DNA of 64,000 nucleotides from contig OZ025218.1 in NCBI GenBank assembly GCA_964019055.1, positions 3,804,169 through 3,868,168 of the forward strand, given 5' to 3'. Position 1 is the stretch's first letter. Each line of letters opens with the position of its first letter. The stretch is from Anthopleura xanthogrammica (lineage: Eukaryota > Cnidaria > Anthozoa > Actiniaria > Actiniidae). Below the pieces are notes generated by a model, which was not told where the DNA came from, did no database searches, and saw only the letters and a list, made by a program, of their open reading frames with translations. The position numbers and the translations under genes are program-made. Positions 11,718 through 23,878 of the stretch are shown piece after piece.

Positions 11718-11933
11718 CTACTTTGTGAGTGGGTGAAAATGCTCTATAACCAAAATTTCATTTTGATATAATAGCCAAATGTTATGAGTCGTGAGTTCTT
11801 TTTCACATTCTTGGTCATTCGCACGAGGGATGTGTTCCAATATTTCTTGCACTGTGGTGACTTCAAGTTCGAGTTTATTATAACAAAATAAAAGAATGAT
11901 TACAGAGAAGAAACAAAAAACAGCCATCGCCAT
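11718..11933 (-). CDS. Possible small membrane protein or first exon (71 aa)
   Basis: The minus strand opens with CAAGATGGCG, a strong animal initiation context, followed by MAMAVFCFFSVIILLFCYNK. That is a hydrophobic stretch of about 16 residues near the N-terminus (signal anchor), then an acidic helical-looking region up to a stop at 11718. The layout suits a type II membrane protein or the first exon of one. No family recognised and no clear splice donor inside. It could equally be a chance frame. The adjacent hAT MITE starts 85 bases upstream. Confidence 0.25.
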   Translation of the reverse strand: MAMAVFCFFSVIILLFCYNKLELEVTTVQEILEHIPRANDQECEKELTTHNIWLLYQNEILVIEHFHPLTK

Positions 11934-12017
11934 CTTGGGCCCGGGTTATGGAAGATTCCCTTTTGATGTGTCAAAGTCAACATCTTCATATATCAGCAAC
12001 ATCATGCCTATCAAAAC

Positions 12018-12259
12018 CACTGGCGTAAGGAGGGGCACGGGGGCACGTACCCCCCTCCCCATCACAAATTGTTTGTAATTAGGTAATTGTTTGTTTGTTT
12101 ATTTGTGTTTTTTTTTAATGTTTTTATACTTTTTTATTGTGTGCAAAGTCTGCGGACAAGGGGGGGGGGGCAGGGGTGCTAGAGCCCTTTTGTTTCCTTC
12201 CGCCGCTCTTGAGGTGCCCCCCAGATCCCCCCAGATCCTAGGTCCTCGTTACGGCCCTG
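12018..12259. mobile_element. hAT-type MITE with 8-bp target duplication
   Basis: Ends CACTGGCGTAAGGAGG and, inverted, CAGGGCCGTAACGAGGACC are flanked on both sides by ATCAAAAC (12010-12017 and 12260-12267). The 8-bp duplication points to the hAT superfamily. Same family as 34279-34457. Confidence 0.8.
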
Positions 12260-12375
12260 ATCAAAACTATCATTATCATGTCTAACTTCATCAAGCATGA
12301 TCTTCGTTATCATCACTGCCATGAACATCAATCCTATCTTCATCAATCACCGTTATTATTTTTAGAACAGTTATT

Positions 12376-12560
12376 ATGATTCGCCGTTTGAAATACGATC
12401 TCGGCATTGAAGGAAATGCCCTTTCCTGGATGACATCTTATCTTCGTGACCGTTCTCAACGCGTCTCTATAAATGGTGGAATTTCTCGGAATTTCCCCAT
12501 AGTCCATGGGGTACCACAGAGTTCCTGCTAGGCCCTGTACTCTTTACTATTCTCACTGAA
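12376..12560 (+). pseudogene. LINE reverse transcriptase remnant
   Basis: Translates to LKYDLGIEGNALSWMTSYL..RSQRVSINGG..., then GVPQ followed by a stop and ALYSLLF, where an active element would have QGS.LGP.LF. This is the region just before the RT catalytic YADD box. The stop and truncation show it is dead. Confidence 0.75.
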
Positions 12561-12599
12561 TAATTAATGAGCACGGAGCAGTATAAATTAACCACACAC

Positions 12600-14407
12600 A
12601 CATCCTTTATTGCACAACGTCGTTTGGAGATTCCAGAGTACAGTTGCCCCGCCCCCTCCCATGGTGGCGGTAGTATATTTACCTTATATTTTCCTCACTG
12701 TTTGCCTCACATCACACAGTCGCGGATCTTGCCCATAACTTAACTACTGCGACGTGATAACAAGTATTCAGTGAGGATATATTACTATAGAAACGGATTA
12801 TTTGACAACTCCAAAAAAAAATACCAATCTTAGAGTAAAAATAGGCATGAAAAATATTTAAAAAGACTAGCTGAACACGTGAAATTGTCAAAATTATCTT
12901 TTTAACCCTTTGACTCCTGGAGGTTTTTGAGGTTTTTCAGTGTTTTTCTGGAACTAAACGTTCTCCAAGCCCTAGCAAGACCATATTTGGAGTTTTGATT
13001 GACACTGTCAGTGTTTTATGTAAATGAGGGATGACGTTTACTGGCTGCATAATTAGTTCCCGCTTGAAGCCGTTCTTCTTGGAATTCGGCTGCCATGTTT
13101 TCGACTTTTTTCGAAAACCAGAGATTTTGAGAGCCATTTTGTTCATCTATGGAGTGCTGGAGGGCATCATTAAGCCCTAATACAGCTTAAATCAGCATGA
13201 TCTCGAAGAACTGAGAGTATGCAAGGGATTTTAGCGTCAAAAGTTCGTAGATCACGTACATTCGTACGAGTTAGAATTTTTGGCGCGATTATCCTATGAG
13301 CTCCGAAAACGATGAACAGCCAGGACCTACTGAGGGATTTTATTTAATATTTGGCTTGTGGAGAATGCTCTGAAGCTGATATTTGGGCAGTAGGACCTAG
13401 TGGCTCTATTTTGAGAAAAGATATGGGGGCGGACTATTTTCCTGTTCAAAAAAATCGCATATTACCCAGAATGCATTGCAGTAGAGAGTAGTGAAAATCG
13501 ATAAGCCATGAAATGGGTCGAAGAAAAGAACTGTCGCTCGCCGTGTAGAAAGAATTGATGGGGAAAAACGCACTAAAAGCCAAGTACTAGGTCCAAACTA
13601 TCCTGCGTAAGGGTATTTTTTGAGTAGAAATAAAAATTGAATGGAAAACGATGCGATGAAAAAACCAGAGATTTTCGGCTTTGGGAAATGACGTCAAAAA
13701 CAGTGGTTTTGGTTTTCCAAAAATGTTTGAAGTTTTTTTCGTTATAATTTTGGACATTTGTGCAGGTTTTTTGATTTTAAAAGTTGTTCTGTTTGCTATG
13801 CTACTTTATTATCGAGCGAAATATCTTACTAATAATAAAAGCTGGAAAAGTCCGATAAATAGCAAATATTTGGTGTGATATGTATTCCTTTTTCATATTT
13901 TATTCAACATTAAAATAAATTATCTATAAAAATGTCAAAATATCCATATGATTATGAAATATGGAATCTTGTTTTGACATCAGATTTCCTCGCGTGAGGC
14001 TCGCTGGCAATCAAATATATTTTTTCAAAGAACTAAGTCTTAGCCTTTTTTCTTGAAATGGGATCAAAAACAAAAATTCAAAGCTTCAAAATATCGCTCT
14101 TTTGGTTCACAAGTAATGAAGAAAAAGATGATAAAAATCTAAAATGCAGTAAAAACGACAAACTATCCAAGTTTTTCTGACAACGTTTGCCGAACTAACG
14201 TCCTTGGCTTGTCGAGAGTTTCTGCAGCTAGTTTACACATTTTTTGCCGATTTTTTACGAAATATTAGTTAACATTAATGAATTTACCTTCTATGAAGTA
14301 TTTTCTACGGAACTGAAATATTATTCTTGCAGTATAATCAGGTTTTTCTGGTCTACAGGCCACTTTTTCTCTCACTGAAGTTTCAGTCACGAAACTTCAT
14401 CGTAAGA
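12600..14407. other. No gene recognised
   Basis: AT-rich unique-looking sequence. Short open frames (for example 12937-13146 minus, 13681-13878 plus) match nothing I know. A TTTAACCCTTTGACTCC motif at 12900 resembles a DNA-transposon end, but no partner end was found. Confidence 0.4.
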
Positions 14408-14712
14408 TTAAGAATCTTCCCTCGCTAAATCTTCTTTAGCAAGTCGCTAAAGTCGAAAAATTGTTTTTGTTAAATTTAAGACAGACATGACTTCGATAAA
14501 AACGTATTTTTCATGTTGCAATAATAAGAAAAAATACTTCTTGATCCATCTTTGACTACATTATTGCAATTTTTTCTGTGCATTTGTGAGTAAGCAAAGC
14601 GCGCGGGAACCCTGTGTATAGTGAGTGGTACACGGACAATGCTATCACATTGGTAATAATTCATCCTTTTTGTGAAAATCGTGCCAAAAAAGCTACTGCA
14701 AAAAAAACCTTA

Positions 14713-14982
14713 TAAAAGAGTTAAGAATGATTTATCCTTATTCGATTTTTGTTCCTTATTGGCATCAAGCAGAAGCAGAAGCCGATCATGTGTTGACCAA
14801 TAAAAAAGAGTTAAGAATAATCTATTCTTATTAGATTTTTGTTCCTTATTGAACCAAGCAGAAGCAGAAGCCGATCAGGTGTTGAGCAATAAAAAAGAGT
14901 TAAGAATATGATTTATTCTCATTCGATTTTTGTTCCTTATTGAACCAAGCAGAAGCAGAAGCCGATCAGGTGTTGGCCAAAT
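14713..14982 (+). repeat. Three tandem copies of an approximately 89-bp unit (duplication copy 1)
   Basis: Each unit runs from AGAGTTAAGAAT through GATTTTTGTTCCTTATT to AGCAGAAGCAGAAGCCGATC. Units start near 14718, 14808 and 14897 and differ by a few bases. Confidence 0.85.
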
Positions 14983-15419
14983 AAACACGAACAAACAGAA
15001 AAACGCTCTGCAGAATTCGGAAGTGGAATTTTGTCGCTCTAAAGCTGGTGAGTTTTTATATCGTAGTTCTGTATATTTTTAACTATATACAAAACTAAAA
15101 TTTTTCCCCCCCCCAAATGTCTATATACTCTGTTCAATTGAAATGGGGCTAAGATATGAGTTCTCTTTTCTTTCCGGTTGAATTGTCTTCTTGGTGAAAT
15201 CGATATAACAGAAATGTACATTTTCACGAGATAAAACGGAAAATAGTAATACACATTTTTGCGATCAGTTTCAACAAAGAATTTGGCTATTTGACTATTC
15301 CAAGGTTTATTATAAACTTTGTCGATCAGGTGTATTGCAATTAGAAAAAAAATAATGAATTAAATGGTGTCGATCTGACAGATATTGATCAAAAACGACT
15401 CAATTTATTACTACGTGCT

Positions 15420-16200
15420 AGGATGTTTAATGTAGTGTTTAAAAAACGCACGAGGCGTAGCCGAACTAACTACTTAAAAACTCATGAACAATTTATTAAC
15501 CTTTGGTCGAATTAGAGGGACCATAGACGTCACGATAATGGACTTTTATACATCGACAGAGGTTTGACGCCACTGTCATGTGCAATCAGTTCAAAAGAGA
15601 CTCCCACATGCTGAAGATAGCATGCCGCCAAAGTCAAGACAGGGGCGCTAGTCGACGTGATTTTGTGGGTTGTCGGTGATCATATGCGAGATGACCTTGA
15701 TGGGGCTCTAAGTAATATATACAATATGAGTGTCCGTGTTGTATCAGATATACGACCACGAGCCGAAGGCGAGTGTTTGTATATCTGATACAACACGGAC
15801 ACTCATATTGTATATTACTTATGAAACGTCTAGGTGTATACATTCATGTTCTACTAAAATTTTAAAGATAAAATTGAATTTAGCTGAGAAAATTCGAGTT
15901 AAAGTTTATGCAAATCAGGACGATTTGGTATCAGATATACAACATCCTCCACGGACAATGATTTCTATCGTGTTTTCCTCATTAATTATTCAAGAATTTG
16001 ATAAGTCTTTCTCTAAACTTGGATGGACCTAAGGCATCCTCATTAGTATTTTTTATATATAAAGACACATGTTTGTCTTTATATAAAAATCACTTGAATA
16101 CTGATGAAGAGAACTTTATCAGGCATAAAGATCCATGCACGTGAGTGTATGGTCGCTCCAATTGGACCAAGGGCTTATGAATTATTTATGAGTATTTTAA
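15420..16200. mobile_element. Foldback-type element, family shared with 47166-47640 (copy 1)
   Basis: Blocks such as AACCTTTGGTCGAATTAGAG, GGACTTTTATACATCGA, CTGTCATG, and ATGCACGTGA...AATTGGACCAA.GGCTTATGAATTATT recur in the same order at 47.27-47.62 kb. Both copies carry inverted repeats. No coding frame, so non-autonomous. Confidence 0.65.
15712..15818. repeat. Near-perfect hairpin, 40-bp arms (copy 1)
   Basis: The left arm contains CAATATGAGTGTCCGTGTTG and is mirrored at 15779-15818. The loop of about 25 bases reads ACGAGCCGAAGGCGAGTG. A similar GCCGAAGGCG loop motif recurs at 45.73-45.77 kb. Confidence 0.9.
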
Positions 16201-16483
16201 TGGTGAACTAAGAAGCGACTTGTGTTAATAGTTTTGAGTAAAGACTTTAAAGGGGCACTTGGATGAAAATCGATGAAAATTGGAAATGCCTTGAAACTTG
16301 GTTAAACTTATCTATATGGCCCCAATAGTAGCCAAGCAACATATTTTCTTCACAGTCAAAATTTGCGGATAAAAATTATATTTTTTTTTCAGCATCTAAA
16401 TTGTGAGTAAATGACGTCATTTACTCAACCCTATTGTTCTTTTAGTTTTTAAAATTAATTAATTAATTCCAATAATTCCGCTC

Positions 16484-16563
16484 GTAATGTTTTGAAATTT
16501 CTTTAATTGCACTCGCCTAAAGGCTCGTGCAATTACAAGAACTTTCAAAACATTACTCGTACC
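16484..16563. repeat. Imperfect hairpin (copy 1)
   Basis: CGTAATGTTTTGAAA and TTTCAAAACATTACTCG flank GCACTCGCCTAAAGGCTCGTGC. The second copy lies 6736 bases downstream. Confidence 0.75.
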
Positions 16564-17141
16564 TATTAATTCCAAATTGTACGAGAAGGTCGTGCGATTT
16601 TTTATTTATAGTTCATTCAACAAAATTTTATAAAATATGCGAAGCGAAGGCATTCATCTATCTTCATTGCCGACCTTTTCTATAACCGACCCTTCTCCAG
16701 GGACCGCGGAGCAGGGGGGGGGGGGGGGGGCTGGGGGCTATAGCCCCCTCCCCTATTATTTTGCCGCCATTTTGAATTATTTATTAGTTCCAAGTTCCAA
16801 GCTCTTCTCGATAAATTAAGTCTGTAAAATACGAAATAATCAAATTTCAATTTAAAAAGCCAGTTCTCCAGCGAATCCAGCAGTCCATTATACTTCTCTA
16901 AACTCATGATTTATTACGGCGACACGAAAACGAGCCCAGCGAGACGTCACGAAGCCACAGGTGAAAGGACTTTTTCGATGGCAAGGAGAGTAGAGACATG
17001 GCTGAGAGCTAACATGCAAGAACAACGATTCAACAACGATTTTCTTAAACTGCCACCAAGAGCGGACAGTGAGACTTCGAGTCAAGCGAGCTTGTGTCGA
17101 GAAAATTGAAATTTTGGGACTTTCACAATTAAAGACATATA

Positions 17142-18080
17142 CAGTATGTTGCCCAGTTTCGTGACACTTCAGGTTGTGAATACTATATCTTCTCTACAGA
17201 AAAAGATGATTCTATAAAATTTTGTCACATAAAGGCAAATTTATCAGGTAACATTATGATGTAGATATTTTTTCGAATCTTTTAATTTGATAAAATAAAA
17301 GGAATATTTCGACGGCCACTTAAGTGCCCAGTTTCGTGACAGCTGGGCCAGTTTCGTGACACGTTGTAAAAATGCATTGTTTTCAAAGTAATTCACAACA
17401 AAATTTGATAAAACAAATCAAAAACATATTTTCTAACCTAACTTTATTTTGTTGTGAAATTTGAAGTACTAATCTTAAGTTGTTTTTTTGAGAATAAGCA
17501 GCTTTAATGCCTAGATTTCGAGCGCAGGGCAATTCACTGCGCAGTGAAAATCAAAGATTTTCGTCGAGACAACTCCACTCACCTGACAAAAATGGCTTCT
17601 CCTTGACAAACACGTTCTTTAAAAAGATCGCCAAAACATGCATTCTGAAGTTGAATGTTCGGCTTTCTTTCGGTTCTCTTCGTTTTCCGAAATATCAAAT
17701 AGCCGTCGCTAAAAACGAGTTTAATTTGTAAGTGTCACGAAACTGGTACTGTCACGAAACTGGTACTGTCACGAAACTGGTACTGTCACGAAACTGGTAC
17801 TGTCACGAAACTGGTACTGTCACGAAACTGGTACTGTCACGAAACTGGTACTGTCACGAAACTGGTACTGTCACGAAACTGGTACTGTCACGAAACTGGT
17901 ACTGTCACGAAACTGGTACTGTCACGAAACTGGTACTGTCACGAAACTGGTACTGTCACGAAACTGGTACTGTCACGAAACTGGTACTGTCACGAAACTG
18001 GTACTGTCACGAAACTGGTACTGTCACGAAACTGGTACTGTCACGAAACTGGTACTGTCACGAAACTAGGCAACATACTG
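17142..18080. mobile_element. Tc1/mariner-like MITE containing a 17-bp array (copy 1)
   Basis: Terminal inverted repeats CAGTATGTTGCCCAGTTTCG (left) and CAGTATGTTGCCTAGTTTCG (right, inverted) are flanked by TA on both sides. TA plus CAGT ends are typical of Tc1/mariner. There is no transposase frame. The inner part of the right repeat is tandemly amplified (17732-18068), and solitary CAGTTTCGTGACA copies occur at about 17330 and 17349. Confidence 0.75.
17732..18068 (+). repeat. 17-bp tandem array, about 19.8 units (copy 1)
   Basis: The unit TGTCACGAAACTGGTAC repeats with no internal variation that I could see. CACGAAACTG is the reverse complement of the inner terminal repeat of the surrounding MITE. 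Because 17 is not a multiple of 3 and the unit lacks stops in one strand, it creates a meaningless 161-codon open frame. Confidence 0.97.
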
Positions 18081-18319
18081 TAGTAAAGGCTTATAGTCAG
18101 AGAAAATTTCCTACTACCTTTTATCAGATATGCCTTTTCTCAAATTGTCATAACTTTAATGCAATAAATATGTTGCAAATGCCTCTCAAAATCGAACTTC
18201 CGAGAGTCTCAATTTAATTTTTTTTTTGAAACACCCCAAGGTGGCCCAGTCTTTGGTGGTCCCTAGCCCCCCCCCCCCCCCCCCCCCAATCAAAAATATG
18301 TTCCGCGGTCCCTGTTCAC

Positions 18320-21140
18320 CAAGAACAGCATAGGAAGAACTAGTGCTGTAAAGCTAGGCTTTTAAATTAGTATGATTATAAATTATTATATATGATTTGA
18401 AGTACAAAATACTAGAAATTAATTTTACATCTCAAGCAAAAAGCCATTTTAATGTTTACATGTTTACAAATATTGAATGACCTAGGTAATGTATTTGCGA
18501 CCAGGCCTGCATACGAATTCACCAAAGTTGTTAGCTTTGAGCCCGTGCATTTTTGTAATGCGGTATCGTATAAAAATATAAATAAAACGAAGGGAAAACC
18601 CCCAGCTCGCCGTTCATTCAACCAACATTCGCATGTATTTCGATATTTTTTTTATTTTGAATATATTGAAAGAAGAAAACAAACAACGGATTAAGAGTGC
18701 AATGTTCATGTGAAACTTCTTTGCACCTTGATTTAATATAAACATGCTTTTTGGAAGGGAATTTAGTCGAGCTCCTTTCACCATGGAAGGAGGTTCGCAG
18801 AGTCGTGCTTTTAACTGCGAATTTTGTTTCGACTCGTTTCGAAAGATTTAGAATGGCTTCTCTTGAGATATTTTGGACTTGAACGACGATTCAATGAACT
18901 TTTGAAGTCGCGAAGTTGACCGTCGTCCCTAATGGCTTCTAAACCTATGTAAAACCCGCACTGACCAATTATCATTTCGAGGGAGGGGAGCCTCGACGTA
19001 TTAAAAAAAGTTTATTTGATGCTTTACATTTTCAAGAATGATTTTATCTTATTGACGATAATTGTTATATCATGTTGTAAATATTGTTGTATATTGATTT
19101 TTAAAAGTTTATTGAGTTTTAGTTTCGATTTTTCTGACCGAAAAAAATCCTTCGTACCCTACTCTACTGAGGCAGGTTTTGGTGCGCAATTTTTTCCTGT
19201 CATGGGCTATGCTAACAACTTGAGCTTGTTTGCTTCGCGCTGATTGGCTAGTTACATTTTCTCGTATCATCAAGACAGTACTGACAGCTAAACAGCGAAT
19301 CAAGAAGCGACTTTTCTTTGAAAACGTACTGTGTGAAAACTAAGCGAAAGTTGAGAGTTTACAGTTCGCTAAGATATGTTTTTTTCCTCTTAGCATTTGC
19401 TAATAACTGCAAAAACACAATTTCAAAAATACTTTGTTTTAAAACAAGTTCGCTGGACAACGTCAAAAGGGATAAAAGCTACAAATATTTCTTTCAAGTT
19501 AAAAGTCTTCAAGTACAACTTGCCGTTAACGAGTCGCCAGTGATCAGACCATGTGCTTTGGATATTATTCCCTCCTGTAGCTTGAAGAATTTCGCTGACA
19601 TTTTCTTTGAATGGTCAATAGTTTGAAGATTTTATTATTTCAAGACCGGATTGACAACTTAGGATCAATTAACTCGTGATAAATAGCTGAATTCGTCTCT
19701 CTACAACTACTGTTTGCCGTTAGGATAACTATTTCTAACTAAAAAAAACAAGCATTCTACTCGCTGTGTTTTTTTGCTGAACGGAAAGAAATTTGCTAGC
19801 TTTTTTCTCTATATTGTAGATGTGGTTTCTATTTTTCGAGAAAACCACAGAAGACAACAGGTAATAAAACGAAAAAATTCAAAGCTCCATCTCAAATTGT
19901 TTGTCGAAAACTAGAAAAACAAACCACTTTCTACTACAAAACTCGTTTTCCCACTTTTTTATGGTCCGCGCGCTACGCGCTTGGGCCATAAGGCAGTGGA
20001 AAAAACTCGGTCCATAACTTACGGTACGGACCGAGCAAACGAGGTTAATAAGAGCTATATAAGTAATGGATACTGGGTAGTATTGCGCATTTTTTCTATT
20101 TTGTGACGGAGGAAAAAAACGAAAGTAGTTTTAGACTGGATTGCCACAGGCAACCCAGTAATAAATTGTCGCCAAGAAAAGAAAAAAAAAAGAAAAAAAA
20201 AGAAAAAAAACGTTCGTCCGATCTCAAGCGTGAGAAGGCCCATAATGAAAGCGAGATTTTAGGTCTGTTTGATCTCATCCGGCAAAGGCGCAACATGTTT
20301 TCATGAATTTCTGTATTGAAATATTTTAATTTTGTTTTTTGAAGTATTTTTGAACATATTTGATGCAGTTTTAGGCTTATACGTGTATTTTCTAATTTTT
20401 GAGAGATCCGTCAAATTCGCTATAATTTCAGTCCCTGTATGAAAACTTCTTTTCGGTAAACTAATTCAAAAAAAATTATATGTGGTATAATTATAATTCA
20501 GAATCTTTTAAAACTTCGAATTCTAAGCAAGTTAATATGGATCTTAAAAGATCTGTAACATTTAGTTTGGGGAAATTCTTTACAGCGCTCCGAAGGAGCG
20601 AGTGAATAACGCCAGTTTTTGGTGGTTTTTGAATTAGAACAAAAATTAGTCTATAATTTTGTTCCAATTTACAAATTTGAGTTTCATACGACTGTAAGAG
20701 TGATCCTTTAAGTTAACTGCAAAATACCAAAGCTTAAAAATTTAAAATTGATTTTTGTTTACTTTCTGTAAGAATTACTTAATTTGTGCCTTTTAACGAG
20801 TAGACTTCCAAATAAGTTTTGGATGCGAAAAAAACCCACAATTTGACTCATATTGAAAAGCAATGTAGCAGAAAGACATTTGTTACTTACTTACATGTTT
20901 TCGTGATAATTCTGCACATTTCCACATCCACTTATTTTCATAATTTGTTGCCCTTGTTATCAGATCTTAGGAATCAGTGCCAATGGACTACTTCGACGAT
21001 GCGGCGGCCATTTTGGTAGGGGGCAAATATACAAACCTTTGTTATACCTATGGCGTCGACTTGAATTAACGTTTCACCCCTTGACAAGAAATAAATTAAG
21101 AAGATGGGCATGAAAGAAATTCAAATAAACAAAACTCTCT
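18320..21140. other. Right part of duplication copy 1, no gene recognised
   Basis: AT-rich. The longest open frame (19318-19626 plus, 102 codons) has no recognised domain. A hairpin-rich patch at 19940-20045 (GCGCGCTACGCGC, CGGTCC..GGACCG) and CGCTCCGAAGGAGCG at 20586 look like foldback debris. The same applies to 25022-27845. Confidence 0.4.
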
Positions 21141-21448
21141 ATTTTAAGAATCTTCCCTCGCTAAATCTTCTTTAGCAAGTCGCTAAAGTCGAAAAATTGT
21201 TTTTGTTAAATTTAAGACAGACATGACTTCGATAAAAACGTATTTTTCATGTTGCAATAATAAGAAAAAATACTTCTTGATCCATCTTTGACTACATTAT
21301 TGCAATTTTTTCTGTGCATTTGTGAGTAAGCAAAGCGCGCGGGAACCCTGTGTATAGTGAGTGGTACACGGACAATGCTATCACATTGGTAATAATTCAT
21401 CCTTTTTGTGAAAATCGTGCCAAAAAAGCTACTGCAAAAAAAACCTTA

Positions 21449-21718
21449 TAAAAGAGTTAAGAATGATTTATCCTTATTCGATTTTTGTTCCTTATTGGCA
21501 TCAAGCAGAAGCAGAAGCCGATCATGTGTTGACCAATAAAAAAGAGTTAAGAATAATCTATTCTTATTAGATTTTTGTTCCTTATTGAACCAAGCAGAAG
21601 CAGAAGCCGATCAGGTGTTGAGCAATAAAAAAGAGTTAAGAATATGATTTATTCTCATTCGATTTTTGTTCCTTATTGAACCAAGCAGAAGCAGAAGCCG
21701 ATCAGGTGTTGGCCAAAT
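21449..21718 (+). repeat. Three tandem copies of an approximately 89-bp unit (duplication copy 2)
   Basis: Identical counterpart of 14713-14982 in the second duplication copy. Confidence 0.85.
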
Positions 21719-22155
21719 AAACACGAACAAACAGAAAAACGCTCTGCAGAATTCGGAAGTGGAATTTTGTCGCTCTAAAGCTGGTGAGTTTTTATATCGT
21801 AGTTCTGTATATTTTTAACTATATACAAAACTAAAATTTTTCCCCCCCCCAAATGTCTATATACTCTGTTCAATTGAAATGGGGCTAAGATATGAGTTCT
21901 CTTTTCTTTCCGGTTGAATTGTCTTCTTGGTGAAATCGATATAACAGAAATGTACATTTTCACGAGATAAAACGGAAAATAGTAATACACATTTTTGCGA
22001 TCAGTTTCAACAAAGAATTTGGCTATTTGACTATTCCAAGGTTTATTATAAACTTTGTCGATCAGGTGTATTGCAATTAGAAAAAAAATAATGAATTAAA
22101 TGGTGTCGATCTGACAGATATTGATCAAAAACGACTCAATTTATTACTACGTGCT

Positions 22156-22936
22156 AGGATGTTTAATGTAGTGTTTAAAAAACGCACGAGGCGTAGCCGA
22201 ACTAACTACTTAAAAACTCATGAACAATTTATTAACCTTTGGTCGAATTAGAGGGACCATAGACGTCACGATAATGGACTTTTATACATCGACAGAGGTT
22301 TGACGCCACTGTCATGTGCAATCAGTTCAAAAGAGACTCCCACATGCTGAAGATAGCATGCCGCCAAAGTCAAGACAGGGGCGCTAGTCGACGTGATTTT
22401 GTGGGTTGTCGGTGATCATATGCGAGATGACCTTGATGGGGCTCTAAGTAATATATACAATATGAGTGTCCGTGTTGTATCAGATATACGACCACGAGCC
22501 GAAGGCGAGTGTTTGTATATCTGATACAACACGGACACTCATATTGTATATTACTTATGAAACGTCTAGGTGTATACATTCATGTTCTACTAAAATTTTA
22601 AAGATAAAATTGAATTTAGCTGAGAAAATTCGAGTTAAAGTTTATGCAAATCAGGACGATTTGGTATCAGATATACAACATCCTCCACGGACAATGATTT
22701 CTATCGTGTTTTCCTCATTAATTATTCAAGAATTTGATAAGTCTTTCTCTAAACTTGGATGGACCTAAGGCATCCTCATTAGTATTTTTTATATATAAAG
22801 ACACATGTTTGTCTTTATATAAAAATCACTTGAATACTGATGAAGAGAACTTTATCAGGCATAAAGATCCATGCACGTGAGTGTATGGTCGCTCCAATTG
22901 GACCAAGGGCTTATGAATTATTTATGAGTATTTTAA
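22156..22936. mobile_element. Foldback-type element, family shared with 47166-47640 (copy 2)
   Basis: Counterpart of 15420-16200 in the second duplication copy. Confidence 0.65.
22448..22554. repeat. Near-perfect hairpin, 40-bp arms (copy 2)
   Basis: Counterpart of 15712-15818. Confidence 0.9.
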
Positions 22937-23878
22937 TGGTGAACTAAGAAGCGACTTGTGTTAATAGTTTTGAGTAAAGACTTTAAAGGGGCACTTGGAT
23001 GAAAATCGATGAAAATTGGAAATGCCTTGAAACTTGGTTAAACTTATCTATATGGCCCCAATAGTAGCCAAGCAACATATTTTCTTCACAGTCAAAATTT
23101 GCGGATAAAAATTATATTTTTTTTTCAGCATCTAAATTGTGAGTAAATGACGTCATTTACTCAACCCTATTGTTCTTTTAGTTTTTAAAATTAATTAATT
23201 AATTCCAATAATTCCGCTCGTAATGTTTTGAAATTTCTTTAATTGCACTCGCCTAAAGGCTCGTGCAATTACAAGAACTTTCAAAACATTACTCGTACCT
23301 ATTAATTCCAAATTGTACGAGAAGGTCGTGCGATTTTTTATTTATAGTTCATTCAACAAAATTTTATAAAATATGCGAAGCGAAGGCATTCATCTATCTT
23401 CATTGCCGACCTTTTCTATAACCGACCCTTCTCCAGGGACCGCGGAGCAGGGGGGGGGGGGGGGGGGCTGGGGGCTATAGCCCCCTCCCCTATTATTTTG
23501 CCGCCATTTTGAATTATTTATTAGTTCCAAGTTCCAAGCTCTTCTCGATAAATTAAGTCTGTAAAATACGAAATAATCAAATTTCAATTTAAAAAGCCAG
23601 TTCTCCAGCGAATCCAGCAGTCCATTATACTTCTCTAAACTCATGATTTATTACGGCGACACGAAAACGAGCCCAGCGAGACGTCACGAAGCCACAGGTG
23701 AAAGGACTTTTTCGATGGCAAGGAGAGTAGAGACATGGCTGAGAGCTAACATGCAAGAACAACGATTCAACAACGATTTTCTTAAACTGCCACCAAGAGC
23801 GGACAGTGAGACTTCGAGTCAAGCGAGCTTGTGTCGAGAAAATTGAAATTTTGGGACTTTCACAATTAAAGACATATA

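Larger units (their letters stand above)
16698..18314. mobile_element. Outer DNA element with CAGGGACCGCGGA termini (copy 1)
   Basis: The left end CAGGGACCGCGGAGCA (16698) and the inverted right end CAGGGACCGCGGAACA (ending 18314) bound a 1.6 kb insert-bearing element. Long G- and C-runs lie just inside the ends. No clean 8-bp target duplication was found. The nested Tc1-like element sits inside. Confidence 0.6.
14408..21143. repeat. Tandem segmental duplication, copy 1 (6736 bp)
   Basis: This segment is followed directly by a near-identical copy (21144-27848). Differences I could find: a G-run at 16714 (17 versus 18), the 17-bp array (19.8 versus 17.8 units), a C-run at 18267 (21 versus 20) and one substitution (T at about 20439, C at about 27140). 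The breakpoints share TTA. No gene is recognisable inside; it holds nested transposons. Confidence 0.95.

Noticed and set aside
12900..12920. piggyBac-type end (TTAACCCTTTGACTCC)
   Set aside because: No inverted partner end was found downstream, so a single motif is not enough.
17732..18217. 161-codon open frame over the 17-bp array
   Set aside because: It is a repeat artefact inside a MITE, and its shorter twin in copy 2 shows that it follows array length.
18780..18850. Zinc-finger-like start MEGGSQSRAFNCEFCF...
   Set aside because: Stops after 22 codons, has no donor site and no second Cys/His pair.
19318..19626. 102-codon frame in the duplication (and its twin at 26020-26328)
   Set aside because: Present twice only because the whole segment is duplicated; no domain, no splice or promoter evidence. 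Left as unassigned.
20055..20306. Phe-rich or Lys-rich frames on both strands (and twins at 26757-27008)
   Set aside because: They come from an A-rich tract (AAAAAAAAG repeats) read in both directions.
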